Both the position numbers and the translations under genes were made by a program. The notes under the pieces were generated by a model. That model did not search any database and had not been told where the DNA came from. It saw nothing but the letters and a program-made list of their open reading frames with translations. This document shows, piece after piece, positions 45,061 through 57,400 of a stretch of 64,000 bases of DNA. Position 1 is the stretch's first letter. Every line of letters begins with the position of its first letter. The stretch is taken from contig NC_059502.1 in NCBI RefSeq assembly GCF_914767665.1, positions 37,404,812 through 37,468,811 of the forward strand. The letters are read 5' to 3'. The DNA is from Harmonia axyridis. Its lineage: Eukaryota > Arthropoda > Insecta > Coleoptera > Coccinellidae.

Positions 45061-45880
45061 AATCCAACGCAATCATAAAAAAATTGGGTTCTAATTTGGA
45101 AATCGAAAGTTATGATTCTTTTTACAATTTTTGGCACAATATTTGAAACACCCTGTAATGATATTTCTCAAGTTCAAGATATGGACGATATTCTAGTTCG
45201 AGAAAGTGAATTGAGTATACGCATAGAATATTCACAGTAAAAATAATTCACGTAATAGTGACTATGGAAATTCCTTCTTTTTTTCGGTTTTTTCTAATAT
45301 TTTGAATACTATAAAGACTAACGCAATAATTTTAAAAAGGAGTAATTGAGAATGGAAATCTTGATAATATCTGAGATATAAAATGAAGAAAAAATTTTTT
45401 TTTCAAAAAATTTTTTCATATCTTGTATAACCGAAAGTGCCGGTGCTTCGAAAATATTTTAGTCATATTCCGAATTTTCAGATATCAAATAGGCCCCGTT
45501 CTCGAGAAACGTCTAATAGGCAGTCGAACTTGAAACACCCTGTATATACAGGATGTATCAGTTTTAATCGTTAAAAATTTAATGGGATATACTCCTTGTT
45601 GTCCTGATTCGGAAAAATGTATATTATATACCTCTATCTCGATCCCTAATGAGATACAGGATGTTGAAGTTTACAAAATTAAATCATTTTTGTGCAATAG
45701 CTTCCATAAAAAAGCTTGAATTAGCATGCCTACCCTACTCCCTAAGGACTATTTTATGAAGATATTTTCGATCTTCGGGGAACACCAGTGGCGTGCAATT
45801 CGGTCACATCTCAAGTATTTCGAAGAAAAATGTATACCTCTGTTCTTTTGAAGGAATGAACGAAGCAATATCGAACTGCT
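45061..45880. other. Debris of CACCCTGTA-ended elements
   Basis: GAAACACCCTGTA at about 45164 and 45533, and TACAGGATGTATCAG at 45547, look like right and left ends of mariner-type elements. Their inner sequences do not pair up into complete units. Confidence 0.4.
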
Positions 45881-45883
45881 TGT

Positions 45884-47480
45884 TCAATTTGGAATATAAT
45901 TTGCTTCTACAGAACAAAATTTGAAATTCCAGATCCAGAGATGATCAGCTTTTTCGAAAGACGTGCTAACTCGAATTGAATTCGGTAATATGCCGCAGTA
46001 AATCACCACTAGCGCATCAACTAGAAGTGAGTGTTTGAGACGATGTATAGCGTAAAAAGACTGATTCAACCTCTTACATAGATGGTCGATATGAAAGTGC
46101 CACCTCAAATGTTTATCAACGTGCAGTCCAAGGAGTCTGATGCATTCAACAGACTCCACCTTGTGTGCTTAGAATAAATGACAGAATTGAACCCGAATCA
46201 CGAATACCAAATTTAAAGACTTTAATCTGAATGAGTACACAATTTGTCTTTAATTCTATCTAATAACTATCAGCTTTTACAGCCAATGAAGTATCATTCG
46301 CAAACAAAATTTCAATACACTCAACAAGACACTCTGGCAAGTCGTTGACGAACAATATATAGAGTAAAAGTCCAAGGACTCAACCCTGGGGTACGCGTTA
46401 CTTATTGAAATATTGCTTGGACAGACAGTCGTCGTTTTGCATTAATATGGAGCGATCAGAGAGATAGCTCCGAATCCACTCAAGAAATATACCTCTGAAA
46501 CTCATCTTATAGAGTTTATCCATTAAAAATTTGTCTGGAGGCAATCGAATGCACGGGAAAGGTCAAAAAAGACACCTGTCACAGGCGTACCTGCATCCAA
46601 GCCGTCATACACGCATTCGAAAAAATCTTTACAAGCATTCAGGGCCGATCTACCAATCCTGAAACCATTTTATTGATTCGATAAAATAGAAAATTTTCTT
46701 ATTCGATAGTGAACAATCTTCTCAAAAATCTTTGATAATTGGCTCAATATTGAAATTGGTCGTTAGTTAGCTATATTTTCTTCAGCATCTTTGTTATGAA
46801 AAGTTTTGGACAAGAAATTGATTTACCGTTCAAGGGTTCAGGTTATTGGATGAAAAATAATATTTTTGTTATAATCTAGTTTAGTTTGTTCGATCAAGTC
46901 AAAATAGTGTTTGGTGATTTCGCATGCGCTCTTTGGCCTCAAGAATGTTTGAGTAATTCCATGTTGGTCTTTTTTGGAAGGAGGGTGTATTCTCTTCATC
47001 GGACAAGCTGAATTGATAATTGACATAAGCAAATCGACAAATCCTTTAAATTTATCATCGATCGAAGGATAGTTATGAATTGCTTCAAAACCAGTTCCAG
47101 CAATTTAAGAGAAGAGATATATTCTGAATTTTCAGATGATAAAATCCTTGAAACTTGGACACGATTATTTTCAGTGCGTAAATCACTCTGAGAAATATAT
47201 TCAAGAATCATTGCTTTATGGTCACTTAGATATGGTTCACAAACAGATATATTAACACTGGATTACCATTCGTGACAATATTATCCATTTTAGTAGCCTT
47301 GCTTATAAGTAACTACTCTAGTAGGCTCAGAAGGCCCAATATATAAGTTATAACTTAAGAATGAATCTAAGAGTTTTTTATGATGTCATCAGCATGTAGG
47401 TAATTAATGTTTGAATCACCAAACAAAAACAAAAGGTTGAAATTTCCATTTTCAGTTATTAAATATTGCTAAACGTTTGA
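45884..47480 (-). pseudogene. Decayed CR1/Jockey-like LINE (endonuclease to RT end)
   Basis: On the minus strand from 47440 downward: FLFGDSNINYLHADD (endonuclease GDFN block), later DAGTPVTGVFFDLSRAFD (RT palm start), VPQG-stop-VLGLLLYILFVNDLP (RT block with an internal stop), and GLHVDKHLRWHFHIDHL and KRLNQSFYAIHRLKHSLL (thumb region). The order is correct for one element, but stops and frame changes are frequent. Confidence 0.75.
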
Positions 47481-49260
47481 GCGAAGTCCTTAAATTACAA
47501 ACTGACATAAATGGATTGGTAAATGTTAAAAACTAATTTTTTATTAACAATTCTATGAAAAATGTATCAACCCTCCCTAGTCTACTCTATTCTGTTCCTA
47601 ACATGAAAATTTTTATAGGCATTCCACTCATTCCAGCGTTTTCAAATGATCGATCTCGCGTTGCGCATGCATTAATTAAAAATTTTCTGGAGGTATTTTT
47701 CAAGACCAAAAAAATATTATAGGCCAAGAACGAGCATCTATTTTTTCTATATTTTCTCCTGTTTTGATGGAGCCATCAACATGAAATTCTGCAATTGTTA
47801 TTTGAGATATCTACATATGTATAAGGCAAAATATTATCTGTAATCAATTCGTAGCACTGTTTATGACTCTTTCCTAAAAATGAACCTTATATACTGTATT
47901 TGGTTTATTTCATCATGAAATTCCTGATTTTTTCGAGTAGATCACTAACGGCGGGGCTCATGTACGGAGCACACCGATCCAACATAGCTATCTTACCGTC
48001 AAGTGAGATGAAAGCAACCTCATAGAACCATATCGATCACAGTTCCTAATTTTTCACATTCTCATAATATCGGCCTCGTATATTTATCGCGTCTACATTT
48101 TGGACACCTTACTGAATCAGAAATCATCTCCCCCCTCTGCCTTCTTATACGATACTACAAGTTCAAGCAGAAGCATATAATCTTTAATTAATAATTGAAA
48201 GTTTGAAGTTCTCACGATTCAAGATAGGGTGCGTCATATTTCATAATGGAAAATTATCAATCAACTCTTACCAATTGATTACACTTGTAGCTAAGAGGGA
48301 TCACTTTATCTTCTCTTCTTTAAGGAGCATATAAGGTAAGGGCAGAACAGTACGACGGCGGAACATTGTTTTTCAAAATTATAGATTTAGTTCCTTTGTC
48401 ATGATTTTTTGTATGTTTTTTTCATGAATATTTATAAAATATATGTAATTCATGTAGATTGTTGTAAAACATTGAGTATAAAACGCTATAAAAATTGGTA
48501 GTTGTAAGAGAAAAATCTATAATAATAACTGAGCATTCATATGGTGTTGGTATTCCCTCTCAACTCTATGATAGTTAACTTACTGGAATTTATTGAATCG
48601 ATATTTTCCGGGAAATTTTTTTTTCGAAGTGATCTCTCATTATTCAAATATATTTTTGAGAATAGAAAATCTTTGTTAAACATCGATTTTCGCACTGAAT
48701 TAGGTTCACAAATCACATTGCATTTTTCTAGACAATATCTTGGAAGTAACAGAAAAGAATTCGATTTCTGTACTTAACTGAGAAAAATTTGGAATATTGT
48801 ATTATTAGCTGGTTTATCCGTCTCCAGTAATATTTCTCTAAATTTGAAAACTAAAAAAAATTACAACCCGATTATTTCGATTATGTCAACCTCTTTGAGA
48901 ACCTCGTTGAAAACTGATGAATCCACATACAATTTAAATTCCAATTCGATCAGGTGTTTTCTGTAGAACATATTTACCCCAAATTGGATGAACGCAACAC
49001 TATATCGAAGATTGATTGGGTTCTGCATGTCAACTGAAATTGATCATATGTTTTCCATCATTCACGTTCAATTTTGGATGGTTATTGAATGATCACAATG
49101 AATTATTTCATAGGTAAGCATTGCACTAGTCATCTTTGGGTCTGTTTTTATGAAATAATCATTTCGATTGAGGGTTAGGTATAAAGTCCGGAACATATTC
49201 TGAATATGAAGGTTGATGAGACTATACAAAGAACTCATTATAAAATTATTGAGCTAACCT
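47481..49260. other. Intergenic stretch
   Basis: AT-rich; no recognised gene, repeat or RNA. Confidence 0.5.
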
Positions 49261-49268
49261 ATAAAAAA

Positions 49269-50429
49269 TGACAACAACAATAGTCGCACAAATATTCTTG
49301 AAGAAAAGAAGTCCGACGTTGCCGATGTCGAGAAATCTTCAGGCGGCTTAGGTAAAAACCATAAGTTAATGATTTCGGACAAGATGATGGCGAGGAAAGA
49401 AGCTAAGTGTTCTGAGGTGACTCAACCAATGATTGCTCCTGCAGGAGAGAAATCAAATGGAGTTTCCGAAGATAAAAACGAAGAATGGACTACAGTTGAT
49501 CGCAGAAAGAAACTAACATATCCTGAAAACTCGGCAAAAGAAGTACATTAGGGCACGAAATCAGCTGACCGAAACACCCCGATACAGGGTGCGTTGGATT
49601 TATGTTGGAAGAATTGCGGGAAAGTTGTTTTCCGAGATGGATAAAAAATCTTTTTCGAAGGATGTACCTGGAGGTGGACAGATAATAGTGAAGAAACTGA
49701 ACTGCGTTGGCCAAAACTCTGCATTTAGTATTGGTCTTCCATCAAAGGAAGCACTTGAAGCGGTATTCAGCGGTTCTTTTTGGCCGGAAGGTAGAGTTTT
49801 GAAGGAATTTTTCCTCAATATAAATTTTTTTTAGAAAGGCAAAGAACATCAAAAGAAGACATAAGATCAACAGACTGTACTTCCAAACGTCGTTTCTGCC
49901 TTCTTCTTCAGAATGTACGATACTGATAGGCAAGACTACAATGTATTAAGTACTCCTCTTGTTATTGAATGTTCTGCTGGTCAGCTATATATGAAAAATT
50001 GTAAAATTATGATTATTTGTATTTATAGACCAAATACTCAGCCATTAGCAGATGTTGAACAGTTTCTTGATTGTCTGAGAACTATTTTTGAGCGATGCTC
50101 GATAGAAAATTCTGAATATGATCTGGCTGGAGACAAGAAAGAAATATGATTTTTTTTCATCCTAAACAGAGAAAGAATTTTTCAATGAGATGATAAAAAT
50201 TCAGAAAATAAATCAAAGAAATCTTCTTGGAAGATAATCCATTCTTTGACTAAAATGGGGATAATCGTAACATTTCTTTTGGTAACAGTGATCCCTCTTT
50301 CATGGGTGATACGTTCAATAATTTTTCCGCGGATATTACAATTCGATTAACTGAAAATCTGACCCATTCCTCCATTGCAGATTCTGAAATCAGACTGCAT
50401 AAATCATTCTTTATGTTTGATATTTGAGT
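49269..50429 (+). pseudogene. CR1-like LINE, internally deleted (copy A)
   Basis: ORF1-type C-terminal sequence (EWTTVDRRKKL, then WIYVGRIAGK and SGSFWPEGRVLKEFF, like FWP-x-G in copies B and C) is followed by an endonuclease piece (KIMIICIYRPNTQPL, then EYDLAGD) and by RT-linker-like residues near 50300 (FNNFSADITIRLTENL). Frames change between these blocks. It appears to be interrupted by the start of copy B at about 50430. Confidence 0.65.
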
Positions 50430-50445
50430 TGAATAGAGAGATAAG

Positions 50446-51474
50446 ATGGCCTCGGGTACAGTACGTGATTTCAAACTCCCGGTAAAAAAGTGCAAAAAGT
50501 GCCATAATATTCCAAATAACGGACTACAGTGCATAAACTGTGGAACACTAATGCACCCAGGATGTATAAAATACTTTAGTGATATCGAAAAGATCGACGA
50601 CAACTACATAAAGTGTTGTAATGTTGAAGATGAAAACAACGAACAAAATGAGGAAACAGACAGTGACATTTCATCTGATACAGTAATAGACGTAGATGAT
50701 GTGATAAAATCAAATGAAAGCATCATATTGGAACTTACCCGTGAAAACGAAAAGCTCATAAATGAAAATTCACTTCTGAAAAAATTAATATCAGAGATGG
50801 AAGACAAGAACAAGTTACTTATATTCAAACTAAATGTGCTAGAGAAAGACAACAATAATGAGGTATGTCGAGGTATATTGGAGCCAAATCACAATAACAA
50901 AAAAACGAGAAATAACAACAACGTTAAAGTGAATATTCCAATCTCAGTTCGATCAGATGGTGAATTTGAAACTGATATGGTAAAGGTGTTAACGCCGGAA
51001 AACAGCTGTAGTGGTCAACAACCTCTTCACACGCAAGTGAAAACAAATAACAACAAATCTGCATGTAACGTTTCAAACAAATATAGCGATATTTTGAAGC
51101 AGGGTTCACACTCTGAACAAAAAAGAAAAACAGGAATTCATCGAGAAAAAATCATAAAGGGCACGCGAACAATTAATAACGAATACAGTTTTGTTGGTGT
51201 TAAACCGAAGGTATGGATTCACCTTGGGAAGGTGAAATTAAAAACTTCCGAAGAAGAAATAAAAAGTCACCTGAAACTCATTTTTCCTGGACGATCCTTT
51301 ATTGTCGAAGCAATGCAAACTCGAAATGGGGCACATAGCATGGCCTTCAAAATAGGAGGGGATATGGACTTGAAAGATGAACTTTATAATAGTGAGAATT
51401 GGCCAAGTGGGGTGATTGTTCGTCGATTTACGTTTTTTCGAAAAAATCCAGTCTCTGAAACCCCAGAAAGGTAA
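50446..51474 (+). CDS. ORF1 protein of LINE copy B (342 aa, PHD-like zinc finger)
   Basis: The N-terminus has C16-x2-C19-x9-C29-x2-C32-x4-H37-x2-C40, a PHD/zinc-finger-like pattern with the same spacing as ORF1 of copy C. A coiled-coil-like Glu/Lys/Leu region follows (residues about 85-140), and an RRM-like C-terminal domain ends in WPSGVIVRRFTFFRKNP. PHD-type fingers are known in ORF1 of some CR1 elements, where the protein binds LINE RNA. The frame is intact and overlaps ORF2 by about 58 bp. Confidence 0.8.
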   Translation: MASGTVRDFKLPVKKCKKCHNIPNNGLQCINCGTLMHPGCIKYFSDIEKIDDNYIKCCNVEDENNEQNEETDSDISSDTVIDVDDVIKSNESIILELTRENEKLINENSLLKKLISEMEDKNKLLIFKLNVLEKDNNNEVCRGILEPNHNNKKTRNNNNVKVNIPISVRSDGEFETDMVKVLTPENSCSGQQPLHTQVKTNNNKSACNVSNKYSDILKQGSHSEQKRKTGIHREKIIKGTRTINNEYSFVGVKPKVWIHLGKVKLKTSEEEIKSHLKLIFPGRSFIVEAMQTRNGAHSMAFKIGGDMDLKDELYNSENWPSGVIVRRFTFFRKNPVSETPER

Positions 51475-54232
51475 AATAAATTACCTTACTTTGTCAAACC
51501 TGAACATCCAGTCCCTAGCAAATAAAATACATATGTTTAGCAACTTTCTGAATGAACGACAAGTTGATAAAGCTTGCCTGACGGAACACTGGTTATCATA
51601 TGATATTCTCCAAAAAATAAATTTAAACAATTACAAAGTAGTAAACGCCTACTGCAGAGAAACGTCACGGCATGGGGGTGCTGCAGTTATCATAAAAAAA
51701 GATTTATCAGGTGTAGGGCTCGATGAGCTACGTAATCTATCTGTTGAGAGAGTAATTGAACTCGCAGCGGTAAGAATTAAAAAATATAATCTTGTTGCTG
51801 TCTCGTTATATAGAACACCATCGGCTGATCCGGTGGTATTTATGGCGGTATTGAATGATCTGCTCGAGAGATGCTATGATACATACAGGAATGATAAAAT
51901 CGTGATATCAGGAGACTTCAATATTGATTTCGCAAAGCCATCGAAATTAAGAGACGAGTTACTTGAACTCTCTTATTCATACAACTTGGACTATACATTC
52001 CATGAATCATCACGCCAGGGTAAATACACGGACACATGCATTGATAATGTAGTTACAAATATGATATATGCCAGGATACTCTCCGCAACATAACCTACGA
52101 ACCACATCTATCAGATCATCACGCACAGATTGTAAAGATTCCACTATCCCATACAATAACTGGAAGAAGAAGATTTAAATTTATAAGGAAAATCAACGAA
52201 AAGAATTCTAATCAATTTATAAAACATTTAAAAGCTGAAAACTGGAGCAGACTGTATGCTGAAAATGCTGAGGTACAATTTAAAAATTTCCATGATAGGT
52301 TGGTTGAAATATTTGGATACTGCTTCCCTGAGGAGAAAATTGAAATAAAACAGAAGAAAAATGTGAAGAGCAGTAAACATATTGAATTGTTGAAGAACAA
52401 AATTGATGCTGCACACACGATTGCTAGGGTGAAAAAAGACGAGGCTAGTGCAAGACTTTACGCTAGACTGAAAAAATTATTGAAGGAAAGTATTGTTCAA
52501 TCGATAAAAGAAAAAAATGCTGAAAAAATAAACAGAGGGGCCAATAAAATACAAGCGATGAGGAGGATCATCAATCAGGAATCAAGAAAGAAAGGAGACA
52601 TATCCACTTCATCAGAAGAAACTGATCTCACGGCGGATTGTTTCGGTAGCCATTTCATTGCTGCTGCACATAGTCAGGCTAGACCGTCACCTCGAGCATC
52701 GCTGGATCTACTGAACAACAGTAAGTTGCATGTTTCTGAATCATTGTATGTGTTTCCTGTCACCGAAGATGAAATACTGAAACTTGCAGCTAATTTAAAA
52801 AATAAAGATTCCAAGGATATTCATGGCATGTCCACCTCTTTGTTTAAAAAAATTGTACCCTACATTGAAGAGCCTTTGAGTAGAGTCTTCAATGATTGCA
52901 TTGATCAGGGCATTTTTCCAAGTGAGCTTAAGTTGGCACTTATTACACCTGTTTTTAAAAAAGGTGACATCCGAATGTGTTCTAGCTATAGGCCAATATC
53001 TGTCTTGCCCACAATTTCAAAACTTTTTGAGATGGCCTTGAAAAATCGGCTGCTGAACTTTTTAGAACGAAATTCTCTTCTAAATAATACTCAACATGGC
53101 TATCGGCAGAATAAATCAACAATCACAGCTATGATTGATGTGCTTGAGACTATAATCGAAGCATATAACAGCGGTACTGATGTGGAAATGACTTGCGTTG
53201 ATTTAAGTAGGGCATTTGATACAGTTTGCCATGAAGTCCTTTTGAATAAACTGAATTTTTATGGTGTTAGAGGAAAGACACATGATCTCTTCTCCTCTTA
53301 TTTGAAGGACAGATATCAGGTCGTGAAGTGGAATGAAAAATTATCTAGTCAGAAAAAAGTTGAAGCTGGAGTTCCACAGGGTTCAATTTTGGGCCCCCTG
53401 TTGTTTATCATATTCATGAATGATCTGTCTGAAAATATAACAGCTGGAAAAATTTGCAGTTATGCTGACGATACTGCATTTCTTAACATCTCAAGAAATG
53501 AAAACATATTGCAGAGGCTGGCTCGTCAGAGTGAAGAGAGCGCTGGATACTGGTTTTCAGTGAACGGTCTTCTGATGAATCCTGAGAAGACACAAACCAT
53601 CTTGTTCACAAATCGAAAGCAAATAAATGAATCCCTCAAATATCTTGGTCTTGAATTTCAATCTTCGTTGAGCTGGTCGAATCATATCCATCTCTTATGT
53701 AAGAAGCTGTCAAGTGCCATTTTCATGATAAAGAGAATGAAAGAAATTTCCACAATAGAAGTGGCGAAGTTAACTTACTACTCAGCATTTCATGCACCGG
53801 CCGCCTATGGTATCATTCTCTGGGGACAGTCTAGAGAGGCCCAGAGAGTTCTTCTGAAGAAAAAGAAAGCACTCAGAGTTTTATTTAATGTGAGACCGAC
53901 TGAGAGCTGCAGAGGTGTTTTTAAAAACGAGAGGATACTTACCATCTCTTCAATATTCATTCTGACATGTGTGGTATATGCCCATCAGCATCAGGGTACA
54001 TACCCGAAGAACTCCAGTTACCTTGAATATAATACCCGCGAGAAAAATAACTTCAGTAGACCTTACTCGAGAATAAAAAAAAACTCAGCAGGGTCCAAAC
54101 TACACCTGCCTGAAACTTTACAACGCACTCCCAGATCATGTGAAGAGTCTTAATATGACTGCTTTCAGGAAGAAAGTTAGAAATATGTTGCTGGACAGAA
54201 CTATATATACGATAGAAGAATTTTTACAGTGA
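51416..54232 (+). pseudogene. ORF2 of LINE copy B (endonuclease and RT, two frameshifts)
   Basis: The AP endonuclease (LNIQSLANK, LTEHWLS, SGDFNIDF) is open to 52093, where a frameshift near 52075 interrupts it. The RT frame continues with ITYEPHLSDHHAQ and then SYRPISVLPTISKL, MTCVDLSRAFDTV, AGVPQGSILGPLLF and SYADDTAFL. A second shift occurs at an A-rich run near 54075-54085; the correct end is KLYNALPDHVK...EEFLQ with TGA at 54230-54232. Otherwise conserved, so the copy is young. Confidence 0.82.
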
Positions 54233-54345
54233 ATTGTATTTTGTTTGTAAAGCTGTCATATAAGTGTTATATTAATGTGTCTTTGTTTTTACTTTTGAAT
54301 GTACATTTTGAATGATGACAAGTCATGTAATATTTTTTGATGACG

Positions 54346-54348
<3 letters not shown>

Positions 54349-54386
<38 letters not shown>

Positions 54387-54402
54387 GTTTTATATCTTCA
54401 TG

Positions 54403-54433
<31 letters not shown>

Positions 54434-54440
54434 TTTATTT
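54349..54440. repeat. (TA)n and (AAT)n tails where LINE copies B and C meet
   Basis: (TA)n at 54349-54381 belongs to the end of copy B, and (AAT)n at about 54406-54432 is the 3' tail (ATT on the minus strand) of copy C. Confidence 0.85.
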
Positions 54441-54521
54441 CGAAAATCTTACACATACACTTTTGCAATATATATATAATCAGAACGAAATATATGTCAA
54501 AGAAAAAAACAAATATAAATT

Positions 54522-57242
54522 CTATGTTGGAGAATTGAGATACTCATGGATTGTATATGGTTCAAGATCTAGTAAAAACTTGTGTAATTCTTTTTTGAAT
54601 TTATTTTGTTGATCAATTTGCCTTATTCTTGGTGGCAATTTGTTATAGTACTTCATGCAAGAATACTTTGCTCCTCTCTCCGTTACAGTCAATCTATGAA
54701 CTGGATATACATATAAACAATTTCTATTATTATGAGAATGTGATGGCAAACTTGAACTGAAGTAATCTCTATTCTTGAAAAGAAACATTATACACTCTTC
54801 AATGTGTAGCGCTATTACTGTTAGAAAATTGCTACTCTTGAAATAACCTCTGCATGAAGCTCTAAAATCAAGTTTATTTATTGTCCTGACTGCTCTTTTC
54901 TGTGTCTTAAATATATTGTCCACTGCTCTGACACTACCATAAAAAATTAAACCATATCTAACGAGGGATTCAAAATTTGAATAATAAATCATCTTCAGGC
55001 CATCTTTGCCGAGATATTGTGACATAACTCTCAAAGTATAACAAACCGAGTTCAATCTCATATTGAGGTTTTCTATATGAGTTTCCCATGATAGAACTGA
55101 GTCTATCGTTAATCCTAAGAGCTTAGTTTCAGTACTTATATTAATTTCAGATTCATTTAGTTTTATTGTATTTGGACACTCAAGATTAGATCTGTTGGTT
55201 TTGAATATGACACAATTCGTTTTATTTTCATTTAAAATCAGTCTTTCGTTTGAAGTCCATTCAGAAAATAATTTAAAAATCCTATCCGAATCATTGAGTA
55301 ATGATTGCATTTCTTGAGCAGTTATTAATATGTTCTTATCATCGGCATAGTTAGTTAACGAGCAATTCTGTCCAACAATACACTCCCGAGCGTCATTAAT
55401 ATATATATTGAACAAAATTGGACCGATTATACTTCCCTGTGGAATGCCCATCTCAACCATCCCTATCCTTGACTTCACAGATACTCCTTTTTCAGTAACA
55501 ACAGTCTGCTGCAACCTTCCCGATAGATACGACCTCAACCAGGACATAACAACCCCAGTTATCCCATACAGCTTCAGTTTCTTCAACAAAAGCTGATGAT
55601 TTACACAGTCATAAGCCTTTGTCAGATCCAAAAATAAACCCATCACGTAGCTTTTATTCTCCAGTGCTTGTAAGATTGACTCAGTAAATTCATACAGAGC
55701 AGTCTGAGTTCCCCTTCCCTTCATGTAGGCATGTTGGCCCCTATAGAACATATCATTATCCAAAAAGTACTCCATCAATCTGATACTCATGCATTTCTCA
55801 AACACTTTGGAAAAACACGGCAGCAAACTTATCGGTCGATAATGCTCCACACCTGACCCATCTCCTTTTTTATGTAAAGGCCTCACAGTTGCCAGTTTTA
55901 ATTTGTCTGGAAAAACCCCTGTTCTGAAAGATGTGGTGATGGCAAAAGTTAGGGGTGAAATGACCTCATGAATACAAAATTTCATCAAAGAAGTTGGTAT
56001 TTCATCATAACCACTACTGTGTTTATTACTCAAGCTATTCACTACTTTTATTATCTCAGTTTCTGTTATTGGTTTGAGAAACATTGATCTATCTGCTTGC
56101 TCGAAATAAGTTTGGTGGTCTCCTACAGGTGAAGCAGACAACAAGTCTGCTGTACAGTTCAGAAAATAGCTGTTAAAATGATTTGCAATCATCTCACCAT
56201 CTCCATCCATCTGGATATCTCTGGGTATACCTGAACCACTCTTTATGTTATTTATTATGGACCATACAGTTTTTGTTCTATTGTCTGAGTTTTCTATTTC
56301 TTTTTGAAAACGTTCTGCCTTTCGTTTTGCAAGTGTATCTTCATATATTTTTTTTGCTCGTTTATACTGTGGTTTGAATGTTGTATCTACCGAGCTCATC
56401 ACATATAAAACATCCAAGTGTCTCTTACATCGTTCTATCTCTGGGTCGTTCCTTATTTGCTTTTGTGGATTATTTCTTTGTTTAAATCTTCTAATGGGAA
56501 AACTGACATTGAAATGATAGAGGAAAATATTGTGAAAATTATCCCATATTTCATCTGCATTATTTGCATTGTATACCCTAGTCCATTCTTCTTCCTTGAG
56601 TCTAGTTTTGAAATCCAACTTGTTAAAGTCATTAAAAATTCTCTTGGAAACAAATTCATTGTGTTTTTGGATGAAGAAACTCATACTTTGTGCTGCATGG
56701 TCAGAAATCAAATTAAAATGCACCTTAACCTCACAATTTTCAGGATAGTTGGTAAAAATATTGTCTATCCAAGACCTACTGACATTTGTAACCCGAGTGT
56801 ATTCTTTAACCATGGGAAACATGTTATATGAATTTAATAGAGAGAATAACAGTTCTTTTTCTCTACTTTTATCTTTTTCATGCATTGGGATGTTGAAATC
56901 ACCCACTAGGAATATTCGCCCTGGAAACGAAACGAACTTATTCAGTATGTCCTCCAGGCATCTCAAAAAATCCGCTACCACTCCACCAGGTGTGTACAGA
57001 CACATAATAGCAATTTTTTCTCCTTGAACTATGAACTGGCATACGCTGCATTCGCAGATTCCCTGTTCTGAAAGAGCTGTAATCGTTTTGAGTGACTTGA
57101 ATTGTGTACCCTGTCTTGCAAAAATCGCACTTCCACCATGCTGGTTTTCATTTTTGCGGCAAACAGCCTCAGCCAAGTAAAAATTGTTGATGCCGAAGTT
57201 ACTCAGTTGGGTCTCTGTTTTCCAGTACTCTGATATACACAA
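54522..57242 (-). CDS. ORF2 of LINE copy C: AP endonuclease and reverse transcriptase (at least 906 aa)
   Basis: Endonuclease: CISEYWK, NQHGGSAIFAR, LVGDFNIPMHEKD and ISDHAAQ. RT: HYRPISLLPCFSKVFEKC, MGLFLDLTKAYDCVNH, GIPQGSIIGPILFNIYINDA, NYADDKNILI. The C-terminus is NKLPPRIRQID...LEPYTIHEYLN. No stop or shift. The frame is open further upstream to about 57420 (IKITIIHQNIQSIGNCVNRL before CISEYW), overlapping the ORF1 end, without any ATG in that stretch, so translation probably starts by reinitiation or a frameshift from ORF1. ORF2 provides target nicking and target-primed reverse transcription. Confidence 0.9.
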   Translation of the reverse strand: MCISEYWKTETQLSNFGINNFYLAEAVCRKNENQHGGSAIFARQGTQFKSLKTITALSEQGICECSVCQFIVQGEKIAIMCLYTPGGVVADFLRCLEDILNKFVSFPGRIFLVGDFNIPMHEKDKSREKELLFSLLNSYNMFPMVKEYTRVTNVSRSWIDNIFTNYPENCEVKVHFNLISDHAAQSMSFFIQKHNEFVSKRIFNDFNKLDFKTRLKEEEWTRVYNANNADEIWDNFHNIFLYHFNVSFPIRRFKQRNNPQKQIRNDPEIERCKRHLDVLYVMSSVDTTFKPQYKRAKKIYEDTLAKRKAERFQKEIENSDNRTKTVWSIINNIKSGSGIPRDIQMDGDGEMIANHFNSYFLNCTADLLSASPVGDHQTYFEQADRSMFLKPITETEIIKVVNSLSNKHSSGYDEIPTSLMKFCIHEVISPLTFAITTSFRTGVFPDKLKLATVRPLHKKGDGSGVEHYRPISLLPCFSKVFEKCMSIRLMEYFLDNDMFYRGQHAYMKGRGTQTALYEFTESILQALENKSYVMGLFLDLTKAYDCVNHQLLLKKLKLYGITGVVMSWLRSYLSGRLQQTVVTEKGVSVKSRIGMVEMGIPQGSIIGPILFNIYINDARECIVGQNCSLTNYADDKNILITAQEMQSLLNDSDRIFKLFSEWTSNERLILNENKTNCVIFKTNRSNLECPNTIKLNESEINISTETKLLGLTIDSVLSWETHIENLNMRLNSVCYTLRVMSQYLGKDGLKMIYYSNFESLVRYGLIFYGSVRAVDNIFKTQKRAVRTINKLDFRASCRGYFKSSNFLTVIALHIEECIMFLFKNRDYFSSSLPSHSHNNRNCLYVYPVHRLTVTERGAKYSCMKYYNKLPPRIRQIDQQNKFKKELHKFLLDLEPYTIHEYLNSPT

Positions 57243-57400
57243 GAATAAGCAATCAGGAAAATCTTGAACAAATTTTTCTAATCTATTAACACAATTGCCA
57301 ATTGACTGAATATTTTGGTGAATAATTGTTATCTTAATACCTTTAGAAGATTCAGATTTTCTTGATAAACACTGAGTATTGCACCCTAAAGCTACATTTT

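Larger units (their letters stand above)
50430..54350 (+). mobile_element. CR1-like LINE copy B, near full length
   Basis: A short 5' leader, ORF1 (50446-51474), ORF2 (51416-54232) and a 3' UTR that ends at a (TA)n. ORF2 has two frame lesions. The 3' end meets the tail of copy C, which lies in the opposite orientation. Confidence 0.85.
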